A program made the position numbers and the translations under genes. A DNA stretch of 16,803 nt from SIG603 sp963589785. GTDB lineage: Bacteria > Bacillota > Clostridia > Oscillospirales > Acutalibacteraceae. The DNA lies in assembly GCA_963589785.1 (NCBI GenBank), contig CAVAMJ010000025.1, positions 1 to 16,803 of the forward strand. The letters are read 5' to 3'. Positions 1-7,222 of this stretch are shown here, piece by piece (the stretch's first letter is position 1; every line of letters begins with the position of its first letter). The notes under the pieces are model-generated. The model saw nothing but the letters and a program-made list of their open reading frames with translations, ran no database searches and was not told where the DNA came from.

Positions 1-7
1 ATGGGTG

Positions 8-60
8 AAACGGACAGAAAACGGACAAGCTTTTTGTCCCTTTTTGTCCGTCTTTTTTTA
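8..60 (+). terminator. Intrinsic terminator of an off-window upstream gene
   Basis: ACGGACA (10-16) pairs with TGTCCGT (45-51). Inside it GGACAA can pair with TTGTCC around a short GCTT-containing loop, and a run of seven T follows (53-59). A long stem plus a T run reads as a rho-independent terminator on the plus strand. It presumably ends a gene whose coding part lies left of the window. Confidence 0.7.
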
Positions 61-68
61 GCTTCGGA

Positions 69-100
69 CAAAAGAAAAAAGGACGATAAAAATCGTCCTT
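69..100 (-). terminator. Intrinsic terminator of the 116-763 minus-strand gene
   Basis: A perfect 9-bp stem, AAGGACGAT (79-87) with ATCGTCCTT (92-100), encloses a 4-nt loop. On the minus strand it is followed by a T-rich tail (complement of 69-78). It lies 16 bases past the stop of the minus-strand gene, the right distance and direction to end that transcript. Confidence 0.75.
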
Positions 101-115
101 ACTGAAAGTCAAAAA

Positions 116-763
116 TCATTTATTAGCGGAGTAACCTGCGTTCTCGAGAAGCTTTTTAACAGATCGGCTGAATTTCTCCTTGTCGTTCTGCTTCTCCATT
201 GCGTTGGGAGCGCAAGAAAAACGAATCTCGTTTCCTACGGCATAAACAATTCCGACAACGATATAATCCTCGTGCTTATCAAGTGTACTTTGTGCTTTTT
301 GGATTTTTTCTGCAACGGTGAACATATCCTCATCATCAATCGGAATGTCAAAATAAATCTGAGCGCTCTTGTCGCTGACAAAAACCTCTCTCGAGATGAG
401 CGAAAGAGAATTGAGAGCTTTGCTGTTCTCGAATTCATTGTGAATACTGCTTGACGACAAAAATTCACCAGAGCTGAACGAAAGCACGCTTGCATCTATC
501 TGTCCGAGGTCTGCCATAAGCTTGCCTGTTGCGATTACTATTTTAGAAAGCTCGCTTGTCTTGCCTGAGATGAGCACGCCGTTTTCTCCGCCCTTTGGTG
601 CGCCGTATTCTTCAGGGTAAACCACGATAATCGGAGTTATATTAGAGCCGTTAAATTCCGAATAAGCACTTTTTGCCGTAAAAGCCATTTTTGCGGCTTT
701 GACGGGGGAAATATTATCTACATGATAACCCGGCTGAACGCCGATAATTACTTTATATTCCAT
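116..763 (-). CDS. Conserved-looking hypothetical protein, 215 aa
   Basis: I do not recognise this protein family. The start chosen is the ATG at 763, preceded on the minus strand by AGGAG about 6 bases upstream. An in-frame ATG ten codons further upstream has no such site. The product is soluble-looking, with no signal peptide and no membrane segment. It begins with a hydrophobic beta-like stretch (MEYKVIIGVQPGYHV) and has alternating beta-like strands and helices. The middle is serine-rich (about residues 93-105, SVLSFSSGEFLSSSS), an acidic IDDED stretch follows, and the C-terminus is lysine-rich and helical. The gene stands alone: it is divergent from the 939 operon and has its own terminator immediately downstream. 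Coding status is supported by the ribosome site, the terminator and ordinary composition. Function is unknown. Confidence 0.75.
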   Translation of the reverse strand: MEYKVIIGVQPGYHVDNISPVKAAKMAFTAKSAYSEFNGSNITPIIVVYPEEYGAPKGGENGVLISGKTSELSKIVIATGKLMADLGQIDASVLSFSSGEFLSSSSIHNEFENSKALNSLSLISREVFVSDKSAQIYFDIPIDDEDMFTVAEKIQKAQSTLDKHEDYIVVGIVYAVGNEIRFSCAPNAMEKQNDKEKFSRSVKKLLENAGYSANK

Positions 764-876
764 ATCTTTCTCCTGTCGGCGGAAATTCCGCATACTGTAT
801 ACAACTGATACAAACGGATATATATTAAACGAATTTCGGTAAAAATATGTTAACAGAAATTAAATTATTTTATGTT

Positions 877-906
877 TTGGATTTTGTCATAAATTTATGA
901 TACAAT
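877..906 (+). promoter_or_regulatory. Probable sigma-A promoter for the 939-3116 operon
   Basis: TTGGAT (877-882) is separated by 18 bases from TACAAT (901-906), which is preceded by TG one base upstream, an extended -10. Transcription would start near 912, giving a leader of about 27 bases before the GTG at 939. This is a visual match only. Confidence 0.5.
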
Positions 907-938
907 CAGTGTAAAAATACAACGGAAATTACAAGGCG

Positions 939-1706
939 GTGAGTGGGATTTACGATTTGGAAGAGGCTCGAGAAAAGGTAATAGGCAATTTGAGAGAAAA
1001 AAGAAAAATCGGAACACTCAGCGAAAAAAGCCTTCATGCGGTGCTTAAATTCTACTTTGAGCCGAACGGCGAGAACCACGAGGTGAAGCTAGGCAGCTTT
1101 TTTGCCGATGCTGTCGGAGAGAACGGCATAATCGAAATTCAGACGAGAGCGGCTTACAGACTCAAGACAAAGCTAATGTATTTTCTTGCCGTGAGCGATG
1201 TCACGCTTGTTTTGCCCGTCATTCGCAAAAGAAAGCTGATTTGGATTGACCCTGAATCGGGAGAAATGAGCGAGGGCGGACGAGTCACGAAAAAAGGCAG
1301 ATTATGCGATGCTTTTTTCGAGCTTGGCGGAATAATCGATTTGCTTGATAATCCGAGACTTCATGTATGCGTGATGCTTCTCGATGTCACCGACTACAAG
1401 CTTTTGGACGGATACGGCGACAAAAAGAAAATCCGTGCATCTAAATTTGACCGAATCCCCGATGAGGTGATAGAGGAGATATATCTCAACTGCCCTGAGG
1501 ATTACCTTGAGCTTTTGCCAAGTGAAATATATGATTTAGACGAGGGTTTCACCGCAAGCGAGTTGGCGAAAAAGTGTAAGCTTAAATCACCGCATGCTTA
1601 TAGCCTTATACATGTCCTCGAGAAATTTGGTTTAGCCGAAGAAACAGGACGAAAGGGCAGAGCGAAAAGCTACAAGCTAAATTTTAAGAAAGACGAAGAT
1701 TTATGA
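939..1706 (+). CDS. Conserved hypothetical; possible PD-(D/E)XK-like core plus winged-helix tail, 255 aa
   Basis: The protein belongs to a type I have seen only as an unnamed conserved protein in Firmicutes. Residues 27-75 read like a PD-(D/E)XK nuclease-fold core: a helix (EKSLHAVLKFYF), then a strand with Asp57 (FFADAVGE), then GIIEIQTR with Glu66 and Gln68 where an E-x-K would usually sit. Assignment to a nuclease fold, and any catalytic activity, is inference; the Lys-to-Gln change could mean an inactive or atypical site. Residues about 190-248 look like a winged helix-turn-helix (FTASELAKKCKLKSPHAYSLIHVLEKFGLAEETGRKGRAKSYKL), suggesting DNA binding. The start is GTG at 939, with AAGG very close upstream, so a slightly later start (TTG at 957) is possible. 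Its stop overlaps the start of the VanZ-like gene by four bases (ATGA), which implies translational coupling. Confidence 0.8.
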   Translation: MSGIYDLEEAREKVIGNLREKRKIGTLSEKSLHAVLKFYFEPNGENHEVKLGSFFADAVGENGIIEIQTRAAYRLKTKLMYFLAVSDVTLVLPVIRKRKLIWIDPESGEMSEGGRVTKKGRLCDAFFELGGIIDLLDNPRLHVCVMLLDVTDYKLLDGYGDKKKIRASKFDRIPDEVIEEIYLNCPEDYLELLPSEIYDLDEGFTASELAKKCKLKSPHAYSLIHVLEKFGLAEETGRKGRAKSYKLNFKKDEDL

Positions 1707-2173
1707 AAAATAAAGAGAATAAAAAGACGATATACATATTAAACGCACTCATAATTATTATGTTGATATTTATCTGGGGGCACTCGATGATCCCGGCGGC
1801 ACAGTCGAGCGAAGAAAGCGGTTACTGGGCGACTTATCTCATTCCGATACTCAAAATTTTTGTCGGAGAAAAGCTAGCGACGGAATATCTTGTGAGAAAG
1901 CTTGCTCATTTTTCTGAATATGCCGTGTTCGGATTTATCGTCGCACTCAGACTAAAGCAAAGTCAAAAGCTTGATATAAAGCTTATCGGAAAAGCTGAAG
2001 GAGCATCGTTTTTGACGGCGTTTCTTGATGAGAGCATACAGGTTTTGTCGGGCAGAGGGCCGATGATCACCGATGTTTGGATAGATTCTTTCGGTGCATT
2101 TTTTGGAATACTTATTTGTTCGCTCATAATTTTAGTGACGGAAAGGGTTAAGCATGCACGAAGAGCTTCTTGA
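1703..2173 (+). CDS. VanZ-family integral membrane protein, 156 aa
   Basis: Hydrophobic segments lie at about residues 9-27, 70-86, 98-115 and 126-145, so this is a small polytopic membrane protein. The VanZ-family signatures are present: RKLAHFSEY at 65-73, DESIQ at 109-113, Arg118, and DVWIDSFGA at 124-132. VanZ is named for a teicoplanin-resistance protein of enterococci, but most chromosomal family members have no established role, so resistance should not be inferred here. The ATG at 1703 overlaps the stop of the upstream gene (ATGA), and the 3' end overlaps the AraC-family gene by 20 bases. It is therefore the middle gene of a compact operon. Length is normal for the family. Confidence 0.88.
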   Translation: MKNKENKKTIYILNALIIIMLIFIWGHSMIPAAQSSEESGYWATYLIPILKIFVGEKLATEYLVRKLAHFSEYAVFGFIVALRLKQSQKLDIKLIGKAEGASFLTAFLDESIQVLSGRGPMITDVWIDSFGAFFGILICSLIILVTERVKHARRAS

Positions 2174-3116
2174 AAGGCTCAGACCCCTCACCGAGGAGGA
2201 AAGAGCATATCATGACGGAAAAACCGAGATTGACCGTGAAATTTATATGTCGGAGAACACCGCAAAGATAAACGCCGAGCGCCTCATGGAGACAGGTAAG
2301 CTTATAAGTATTAGAAAGCACTCGCGCTTTGTGCATTTTCCGCCTCATACTCACGATTATGTCGAGGTTGTGTATATGTGTTCCGGAAAGACAAGACACA
2401 TTATCAACGGCGCAGAGCTTGAGCTCAAGGAGGGCGAGCTTCTGTTTCTCAACCAGAACAGTATTCAGGAGATTTTGCCCGCAGATGAAAACGACATTGC
2501 GATAAACTTCATTATTCTGCCCGCATTTTTTGATTATGCGCTAAATTTGATGGACGAAAATCAATTAAAGGAATTTCTCATCGACTGTATGTCCGGTAAG
2601 GAATCGAGTGTTAATTATATGCATTTCAGAGTGGCAGACGCTTTGCCCGTGCAAAATCTCGTCGAGAACCTAATCTGGACGCTTTTGAATCCTCAGCCTT
2701 ATAAGCAGCTTATGAACAAGGCGACTATGGGAATTTTGCTCATGCAGCTTACAAATTACATCAATGTGATGGATACGAACGCACAGTCGGAGTCGAGACG
2801 TTTTGTAATGATGGTGCTTTCGTTTATCGAGGAAAATTACCGTGACGGCGAGCTTACCACGCTTGCAAAGCTTATGCACTGCGATTTAAGCTGGCTTTCA
2901 AGGGAGATTAAACGGCAGACGGGACAGAATTTCACCGACCTCGTGCAAAACAAGAGACTAAGCCAGGCGGCTTATTACCTCACAAACACAAAAATGATTA
3001 TTTCTGATATAGCGCTCTCCGTGGGATACGAGAATATCAGCTATTTTCACCGACTTTTTAAAAAGAAATACGGCGTTTCGCCGAGACAATGCCGACTGAA
3101 TGGCATTTGCAAATAA
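2154..3116 (+). CDS. AraC-family transcriptional regulator (cupin plus HTH), candidate rhamnose regulator
   Basis: The 320-residue protein has an N-terminal cupin-type sensor region (about 55-125), with the typical HFPPHTHDYVEVVY stretch (His65, His67, Glu71). The C-terminal AraC/XylS DNA-binding domain spans about 217-314. It contains two helix-turn-helix units, the second with the family signature IALSVGYENISYFHRLFKKKYGVSPRQ (283-311 region). AraC proteins with this layout usually activate sugar-use operons in response to the sugar. It lies 100 bases upstream of the rhaB start, so it is the natural candidate to control the rhaB-isomerase-rhaD operon; that link is inferred from position. The start ATG at 2154 has AAAGGG upstream and sits inside the end of the VanZ-like gene. 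A strong terminator begins within its stop codon, so it is transcribed separately from rhaB. Confidence 0.92.
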   Translation: MHEELLERLRPLTEEERAYHDGKTEIDREIYMSENTAKINAERLMETGKLISIRKHSRFVHFPPHTHDYVEVVYMCSGKTRHIINGAELELKEGELLFLNQNSIQEILPADENDIAINFIILPAFFDYALNLMDENQLKEFLIDCMSGKESSVNYMHFRVADALPVQNLVENLIWTLLNPQPYKQLMNKATMGILLMQLTNYINVMDTNAQSESRRFVMMVLSFIEENYRDGELTTLAKLMHCDLSWLSREIKRQTGQNFTDLVQNKRLSQAAYYLTNTKMIISDIALSVGYENISYFHRLFKKKYGVSPRQCRLNGICK

Positions 3117-3150
3117 GGACAGTTTTTTAGTCAAAAACTGTCCTTTTATT
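3115..3150 (+). terminator. Intrinsic terminator after the AraC-family gene
   Basis: A perfect 13-bp stem, AAGGACAGTTTTT (3115-3127) with AAAAACTGTCCTT (3133-3145), encloses a 5-nt loop, and a T-rich tail follows. The left arm starts inside the TAA stop codon of the regulator gene. It separates the regulator operon from the rhamnose operon. Confidence 0.85.
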
Positions 3151-3162
3151 TTGTGCCTTAAG

Positions 3163-3171
3163 TGCTATAAT
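3163..3171 (+). promoter_or_regulatory. Extended -10 promoter of the rhamnose operon
   Basis: TATAAT (3166-3171) is preceded by TGC, a perfect extended -10 element. No good -35 hexamer is present: the -35 position falls in the T tail of the preceding terminator. A strong -10 with a poor -35 fits an activator-dependent promoter, consistent with the AraC-type regulator encoded just upstream. The expected start is near 3178, about 39 bases before the rhaB start. Confidence 0.55.
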
Positions 3172-3216
3172 CAGATTACAGTAAAGTACGGCATAAAAAA
3201 TAAAGGAGTGGATTTG

Positions 3217-4608
3217 GTGAAGTATTATTTGGCGGTTGACATCGGTGCTTCCAGCGGCAGACTTATGCTTTCTTATCTTCAGGACGGAATCATGAAGCTT
3301 GAGGAGGTTCATCGTTTCCCCAACGGTATGAAGGAGAGAAACGGTCACAAGTGCTGGGACATTGAGGCACTTTTCTCCGAGATTATCACGGGAATGAAAA
3401 AGTGCGGTGAAAAGGGAATTGTTCCCGAGAGCGTCGGAATAGACACATGGGCAGTTGACTTTGCCCTCATCGATAAGGACGGAAATTTGGTCGGTGATAC
3501 GGTAGGCTACCGTGACTCGAGAACAGACAGCGCAGACAAGCTTGTCTATGAACATATTCCCGAAAAGGAGCTCTATGCTCGCACGGGTATCCAGAAGCAG
3601 AAATTCAACACAATTTATCAGCTTATGGCTGTAAAAACTCAGAACCCCGATGATTTGGAAAAAGCGGACACAATGCTCCTAATTCCCGATTATCTCAACT
3701 ATCTTCTTACGGGAGAAAAGCTGACGGAATACACCAACGCATCGACAACTCAGCTTGTAAGCCCTATTACAAAGGACTGGGACTTTGAGCTTATCGATAT
3801 GCTTGGCTTGCCGAGAAAGCTTTTCACAAAGATTGCTCTTCCGAAAACAAAGGTCGGTTCTCTCAAAAAGGAGATTATCGATGAGGTAGGATATGACTGC
3901 GATGTCATTCTTCCCGCAACTCACGATACCGGTTCGGCAGTTGTTGCCGTTCCGGCAGAGGGTGATAATGTTCTTTATATCAGCTCGGGAACATGGTCGC
4001 TCATGGGTACGGAGCTTTTCGAGGCTGATTGCTCAGAGGAAAGCATGAAGAGAAACTTAACCAACGAGGGCGGTATAGATTATCGTTTCCGCTACCTCAA
4101 GAATATCATGGGTATGTGGATGATAAACTCGGCAAGAAGTGAGCTTGCACCAAGCATGCCTTTCGGTGAGATTTGCGAGGGTGCTTCCGGAAAGAGCATC
4201 AAATCAATAGTGCCAGCTAATGACGACAGATTTATGGCACCGAAGTCCATGAGCGAGGAAATCAAAAAGGCTTGTGAGGAAACAAACCAGCAGATTCCTG
4301 AGGGAATTTTCGAGACAGCGGCGGTCATTTACAACAGCCTTGCAAAGTGCTATGCCGATACAGCTGACGAGATAGAGGAAATGACAGGCATTAAATATGA
4401 TGCAATTCATATTGTCGGCGGCGGTTCAAGCGCCGATTATCTCAATCGTTTGACTGCAAAGGCAAGCAAAAAGAAGGTTATCACAGGTCCAACCGAGGCA
4501 ACAGCAATCGGTAACGTAGCAGTTCAGATGATGGCTTCGGGCGAAATTGACGATTTAAAGACAGCAAGAAAGATTATTCTAAAATCCTTTGAATGTAAAG
4601 AGTTTTGA
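3217..4608 (+). CDS. rhaB: Rhamnulokinase, 463 aa
   Basis: FGGY-family sugar kinase that phosphorylates L-rhamnulose to L-rhamnulose-1-phosphate with ATP. The first ATP-binding loop is DIGASSGRLML (8-18), the substrate region includes GIDTWAVDFALID (74-86), and PATHDTGSAVV (233-243) carries the catalytic Asp at 237, the position expected from E. coli RhaB. SSGTWSLMG (257-265) and GGGSSADYLN (401-410) are further nucleotide-binding motifs. The start chosen is GTG at 3217, eight bases after AAGGAG. An ATG at 3100 in the same frame would begin inside the upstream gene and read through its terminator, so it was rejected. At 463 residues it is slightly shorter than E. coli RhaB. It is the first gene of the operon, 30 bases before the isomerase. 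FucK-like fuculokinase activity is the main alternative, but the linked RhaD favours rhamnulose. Confidence 0.93.
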   Translation: MKYYLAVDIGASSGRLMLSYLQDGIMKLEEVHRFPNGMKERNGHKCWDIEALFSEIITGMKKCGEKGIVPESVGIDTWAVDFALIDKDGNLVGDTVGYRDSRTDSADKLVYEHIPEKELYARTGIQKQKFNTIYQLMAVKTQNPDDLEKADTMLLIPDYLNYLLTGEKLTEYTNASTTQLVSPITKDWDFELIDMLGLPRKLFTKIALPKTKVGSLKKEIIDEVGYDCDVILPATHDTGSAVVAVPAEGDNVLYISSGTWSLMGTELFEADCSEESMKRNLTNEGGIDYRFRYLKNIMGMWMINSARSELAPSMPFGEICEGASGKSIKSIVPANDDRFMAPKSMSEEIKKACEETNQQIPEGIFETAAVIYNSLAKCYADTADEIEEMTGIKYDAIHIVGGGSSADYLNRLTAKASKKKVITGPTEATAIGNVAVQMMASGEIDDLKTARKIILKSFECKEF

Positions 4609-4638
4609 TATTGTTTAATTGTATATAAGGAGGATAAT

Positions 4639-6066
4639 ATGACAAAACCATTAGTTGAAACAAAGGCAAGAGCGGGCGTATTTTCAATCGCACTGGGAGC
4701 ATATCTTCCGCAGTTCCCGTCACTCGTTCCTGAATTTGAGAGCCAGTACGAGGCTTTCAAAAAGACAATTCCGGAGACAGTCGAGCTTATCGACGGCGGA
4801 ATGGTCACAACAAAGGAGCAAGCAATGTTAGCCGGCGACAAGTTCCGTGCGGCAGATGTTGACATCGTATTTTTACAGCTTCTCACTTACGCAACAAGCT
4901 ACAACATGCTTCCGGCTGTAAGAGACCTCGATGTTCCCGTTGTTCTTGTAAATGTACAGAAGCTTAAGGCACTCGACTATGACCACACAGACATTGCTTC
5001 ATGGCTTGGCGAGGGCTATGCTTGCGGTGCAGTCGGCGAAATGGTAGCAGACCTCGAGCGTGCCGGCAAGAGACACGCTGTTATCACAGGTGTTGTCGAG
5101 GGCGGCGATCCTGAGGTTCAGGCTGAAATCGAGGATTGGTGCAAGGCGGCTCAGGTAAGACGCCGTTTCCGTGACACAAATATCGCTCAGATTGGCAGAC
5201 CGTACCCCGGTATGATGGATCTTTATATCGATGAGACAAATCTCTATCACAGAATGTTCCTTTACACAAAGCAGTTCGACTGGGAGAAGATGTGGGCTAT
5301 TGCCGACAACATCACAGATGAGGACGCTATCCGTGAGAAGGCACAGGATATTCTCGATACATTCGACATCGAGGGTGGCGGAACAATCGAAAAGGTCTGG
5401 GAGATGGCAAAATATGTTGTCGCATTCGAAAAGTGGGTAAAAGAGGAGAACTTAGGTCTTATCGCTTCTCACTATGACGGATTTGCTCAGGGCAAGGCCG
5501 GTACACTCGATTCCATGCTCATCCCGGCATTCTCCATGCTCATCAAGCAGGGTACAGCTTGCGCTGTTGAGGGCGATATGAAGGTTGCTATGGCAATGTC
5601 TATTCTCAAGACAATCAGCGGCATGGGACAGCTCTCCGAGATGTACTCAATCGACTTCAACGATGATATTTGCATCATTGGTCACAGCGGCTCAGGCGAT
5701 GCCGATATTTCTTCAAAAAAGCCGACAATGAAGATTGTCAAGGTTTTCCACGGCAAGACAGGCGGCGGATATCTCACACAGTTCTATCCGCACTTAGGCC
5801 CCGTCACATATCTTGCTATCACTCAGGATAAGGACGGAAACTTCAAGTTTGTTGTAGCTGAGGGCGTAAACGAGGACGGAAAGATTCTCTCATTCGGCGA
5901 TACAAACATGAGAACAAGATTCACTTGCGGCGCAAGAGAGTTCGTTAACCGCTGGAGCGAGGCTGGCCCTACTCACCACATGGCAGCTGCTTCCGGCAGA
6001 CACATCGACACAATCCTCAAGGTTGCAAAGATTATGAACATTCCTTGCGAGATTGTTACAAGATAA
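4639..6066 (+). CDS. L-arabinose/L-fucose isomerase-superfamily sugar isomerase (probable L-rhamnose isomerase role)
   Basis: The 475-residue protein belongs to the Mn-dependent arabinose/fucose isomerase superfamily (the 'L-fucose isomerase-related' group), not to the RhaA family. Four metal ligands equivalent to E. coli AraA Glu306, Glu333, His350 and His450 can be placed: Glu311 in VEGDMK, Glu334 in LSEMYS, His349 in IIGHSG, and His446 or His447 in GPTHHMAA. The reaction would be aldose to ketose. Because it sits between rhaB and rhaD, the likely job is L-rhamnose to L-rhamnulose, but this is inferred from context; arabinose or fucose are alternatives. The start at 4639 follows a strong GGAGG. 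It is 30 bases after rhaB and 58 before rhaD, with no terminator between them. Codon use is strongly biased (GCT, TTC, CTC, AAG), suggesting high expression. Confidence 0.87.
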   Translation: MTKPLVETKARAGVFSIALGAYLPQFPSLVPEFESQYEAFKKTIPETVELIDGGMVTTKEQAMLAGDKFRAADVDIVFLQLLTYATSYNMLPAVRDLDVPVVLVNVQKLKALDYDHTDIASWLGEGYACGAVGEMVADLERAGKRHAVITGVVEGGDPEVQAEIEDWCKAAQVRRRFRDTNIAQIGRPYPGMMDLYIDETNLYHRMFLYTKQFDWEKMWAIADNITDEDAIREKAQDILDTFDIEGGGTIEKVWEMAKYVVAFEKWVKEENLGLIASHYDGFAQGKAGTLDSMLIPAFSMLIKQGTACAVEGDMKVAMAMSILKTISGMGQLSEMYSIDFNDDICIIGHSGSGDADISSKKPTMKIVKVFHGKTGGGYLTQFYPHLGPVTYLAITQDKDGNFKFVVAEGVNEDGKILSFGDTNMRTRFTCGAREFVNRWSEAGPTHHMAAASGRHIDTILKVAKIMNIPCEIVTR

Positions 6067-6124
6067 ATTAAATACGGCTTAGAAATATATAAACTTAATG
6101 GCTTAAATATAAGCGGAGGATATT

Positions 6125-6946
6125 ATGAAATTTTTAGATGCAGAATTTGTTAAAGGCTTTATCAGAATGGCAGACGACGGCTGGCAGCAGGGCTGGCACG
6201 AGAGAAACGGCGGAAACCTTTCCTATCGTGTAAAGGCTGAGGAAGTCGAGTCCGTTAAGGAGAACTTCGAGCCGAAGGCTTGGCAGCCGATCGGAACAAG
6301 CGTTCCTAATCTTGCTAACGAGTATTTCCTCGTAACAGGTTCAGGAAAGTACTTCAGAAATGTTATCATCAAGCCTGAGGATTCTATCTGCATGATCGAG
6401 CTTGACGATAAGGGCGAGAACTACAGAATTGTTTGGGGCCTTGTAAACGGCGGAAGACCGACAAGTGAGCTTCCTTCTCACCTCATGAACCTCGAGGTTA
6501 AGAAGCTTCAGGACGAGAGATATCGTGTAGTATATCACGCACACACAACTAACATCATTGCTCTCACATTCGTTCTTCCTCTTGAGGACAAGGTCTTCAC
6601 AAGAGAGCTTTGGGAGATGGCTACTGAGTGCCCTGTTGTTTTCCCTGACGGTATCGGTGTAGTTCCGTGGATGGTTCCGGGCGGCAGAGAAATCGCTGTT
6701 GCTACAAGCGACCTCATGAAGAAGTATGACCTCGCTATCTGGGCACACCACGGCATGTTCGCAGCAGGCTTTGACTTTGACCTCACATTCGGCCTCATGC
6801 ACACAGCAGAGAAGTCCGCTGAGATCCTCGTTAAGATGCTCTCCATGACAGGTGCAAAGCGTCAGACTATCACTCCTGACAACTTCAGACAGCTTGCTAA
6901 GGACTTTAATGTAAATCTTCCTGAGGAGTTCCTCTACGAGAAGTAA
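6125..6946 (+). CDS. rhaD: Rhamnulose-1-phosphate aldolase, 273 aa
   Basis: Class II zinc aldolase that cleaves L-rhamnulose-1-phosphate to dihydroxyacetone phosphate and L-lactaldehyde. The sequence aligns end to end with E. coli RhaD (274 aa): ERNGGNLS (26-33), VTGSGKYFRNV (70-80), PTSELPSH (112-119), YHAHTTN (137-143), and WAHHGMF (206-212). The zinc ligands are expected to be His138, His140 and His209, and the catalytic acid Glu115. All are intact. The start is the ATG at 6125, six bases after GGAGG. It is the last gene of the operon and is followed by an imperfect inverted repeat and a terminator. No lactaldehyde reductase, transporter or mutarotase lies nearby, so those steps must be encoded elsewhere. 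This is the firmest evidence that the operon handles rhamnose rather than fucose. Confidence 0.95.
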   Translation: MKFLDAEFVKGFIRMADDGWQQGWHERNGGNLSYRVKAEEVESVKENFEPKAWQPIGTSVPNLANEYFLVTGSGKYFRNVIIKPEDSICMIELDDKGENYRIVWGLVNGGRPTSELPSHLMNLEVKKLQDERYRVVYHAHTTNIIALTFVLPLEDKVFTRELWEMATECPVVFPDGIGVVPWMVPGGREIAVATSDLMKKYDLAIWAHHGMFAAGFDFDLTFGLMHTAEKSAEILVKMLSMTGAKRQTITPDNFRQLAKDFNVNLPEEFLYEK

Positions 6947-6998
6947 TTAATAATATTAATTAATACAACAAGCTAAAAGCACACATATATCTACTTTC

Positions 6999-7062
6999 TT
7001 TTGAGCGAACGAATCCGTTTGACGGCGATTTTGTCGGCGGACGGTTTCGCTCGAACTCAAAA
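6999..7062. repeat. Long imperfect inverted repeat after rhaD
   Basis: TTTTGAG (6999-7005) pairs with CTCAAAA (7056-7062). CGAACGAATCCGT (7006-7018) pairs with ACGGTTTCGCTCG (7041-7053) at 11 of 13 positions, with a 2-base bulge between the two stems. An inner GAC/GTC pair is possible. No T run follows, so it is not a normal terminator. It could be a 3'-end stabilising RNA hairpin or a small dispersed palindromic element. Confidence 0.6.
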
Positions 7063-7124
7063 CAACATCATCTGTAAATACGATTATTTCTTAATACATT
7101 CACAGATACATCATCCTTACAAAG

Positions 7125-7160
7125 ACAAAGACTCGGATTTCTCCGAGCCTTTGTTTTTTT
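7125..7160 (+). terminator. Intrinsic terminator of the rhamnose operon
   Basis: ACAAAGACTCGGA (7125-7137) pairs with TCCGAGCCTTTGT (7142-7154) at 12 of 13 positions around a 4-nt loop, followed by a run of T (7154-7160). The position is 178 bases past the rhaD stop, on the plus strand. Confidence 0.8.
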
Positions 7161-7168
7161 ATTTGCAC

Positions 7169-7200
7169 AAAAGAAAAGGGAGAATCCGTCGGATTCTCCC
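7169..7200 (-). terminator. gdhA: Intrinsic terminator of gdhA
   Basis: A perfect 10-bp stem, GGGAGAATCC (7178-7187) with GGATTCTCCC (7191-7200), has a 3-nt loop. Read on the minus strand it is followed by TTTTCTTTT. It lies 22 bases past the gdhA stop and is back to back with the terminator of the convergent rhamnose operon. Confidence 0.8.
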
Positions 7201-7222
7201 TGAATTTATAAAGCCGTAATTA

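Noticed and set aside
764..793. Upstream in-frame ATG extending the 116-763 gene by ten codons
   Set aside because: The extension contains the AGGAG ribosome site for the ATG at 763 and has no site of its own.
1703..2173. VanZ-like gene as an antibiotic-resistance determinant
   Set aside because: No vanA/vanB-type genes are nearby, and chromosomal VanZ-family proteins are widespread with unknown roles.
3100..3216. Upstream in-frame ATG extending rhaB by 39 codons
   Set aside because: It starts inside the AraC-family gene and crosses its terminator and the rhaB promoter. The GTG at 3217 has the ribosome site and gives the family N-terminus.
3151..3216. Catabolite-repression (cre) site upstream of rhaB
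   Set aside because: No stretch matches the cre consensus well enough.
7001..7219. A 72-codon open frame between rhaD and gdhA
   Set aside because: It consists of the inverted repeat and both terminators, and it has no ribosome site.
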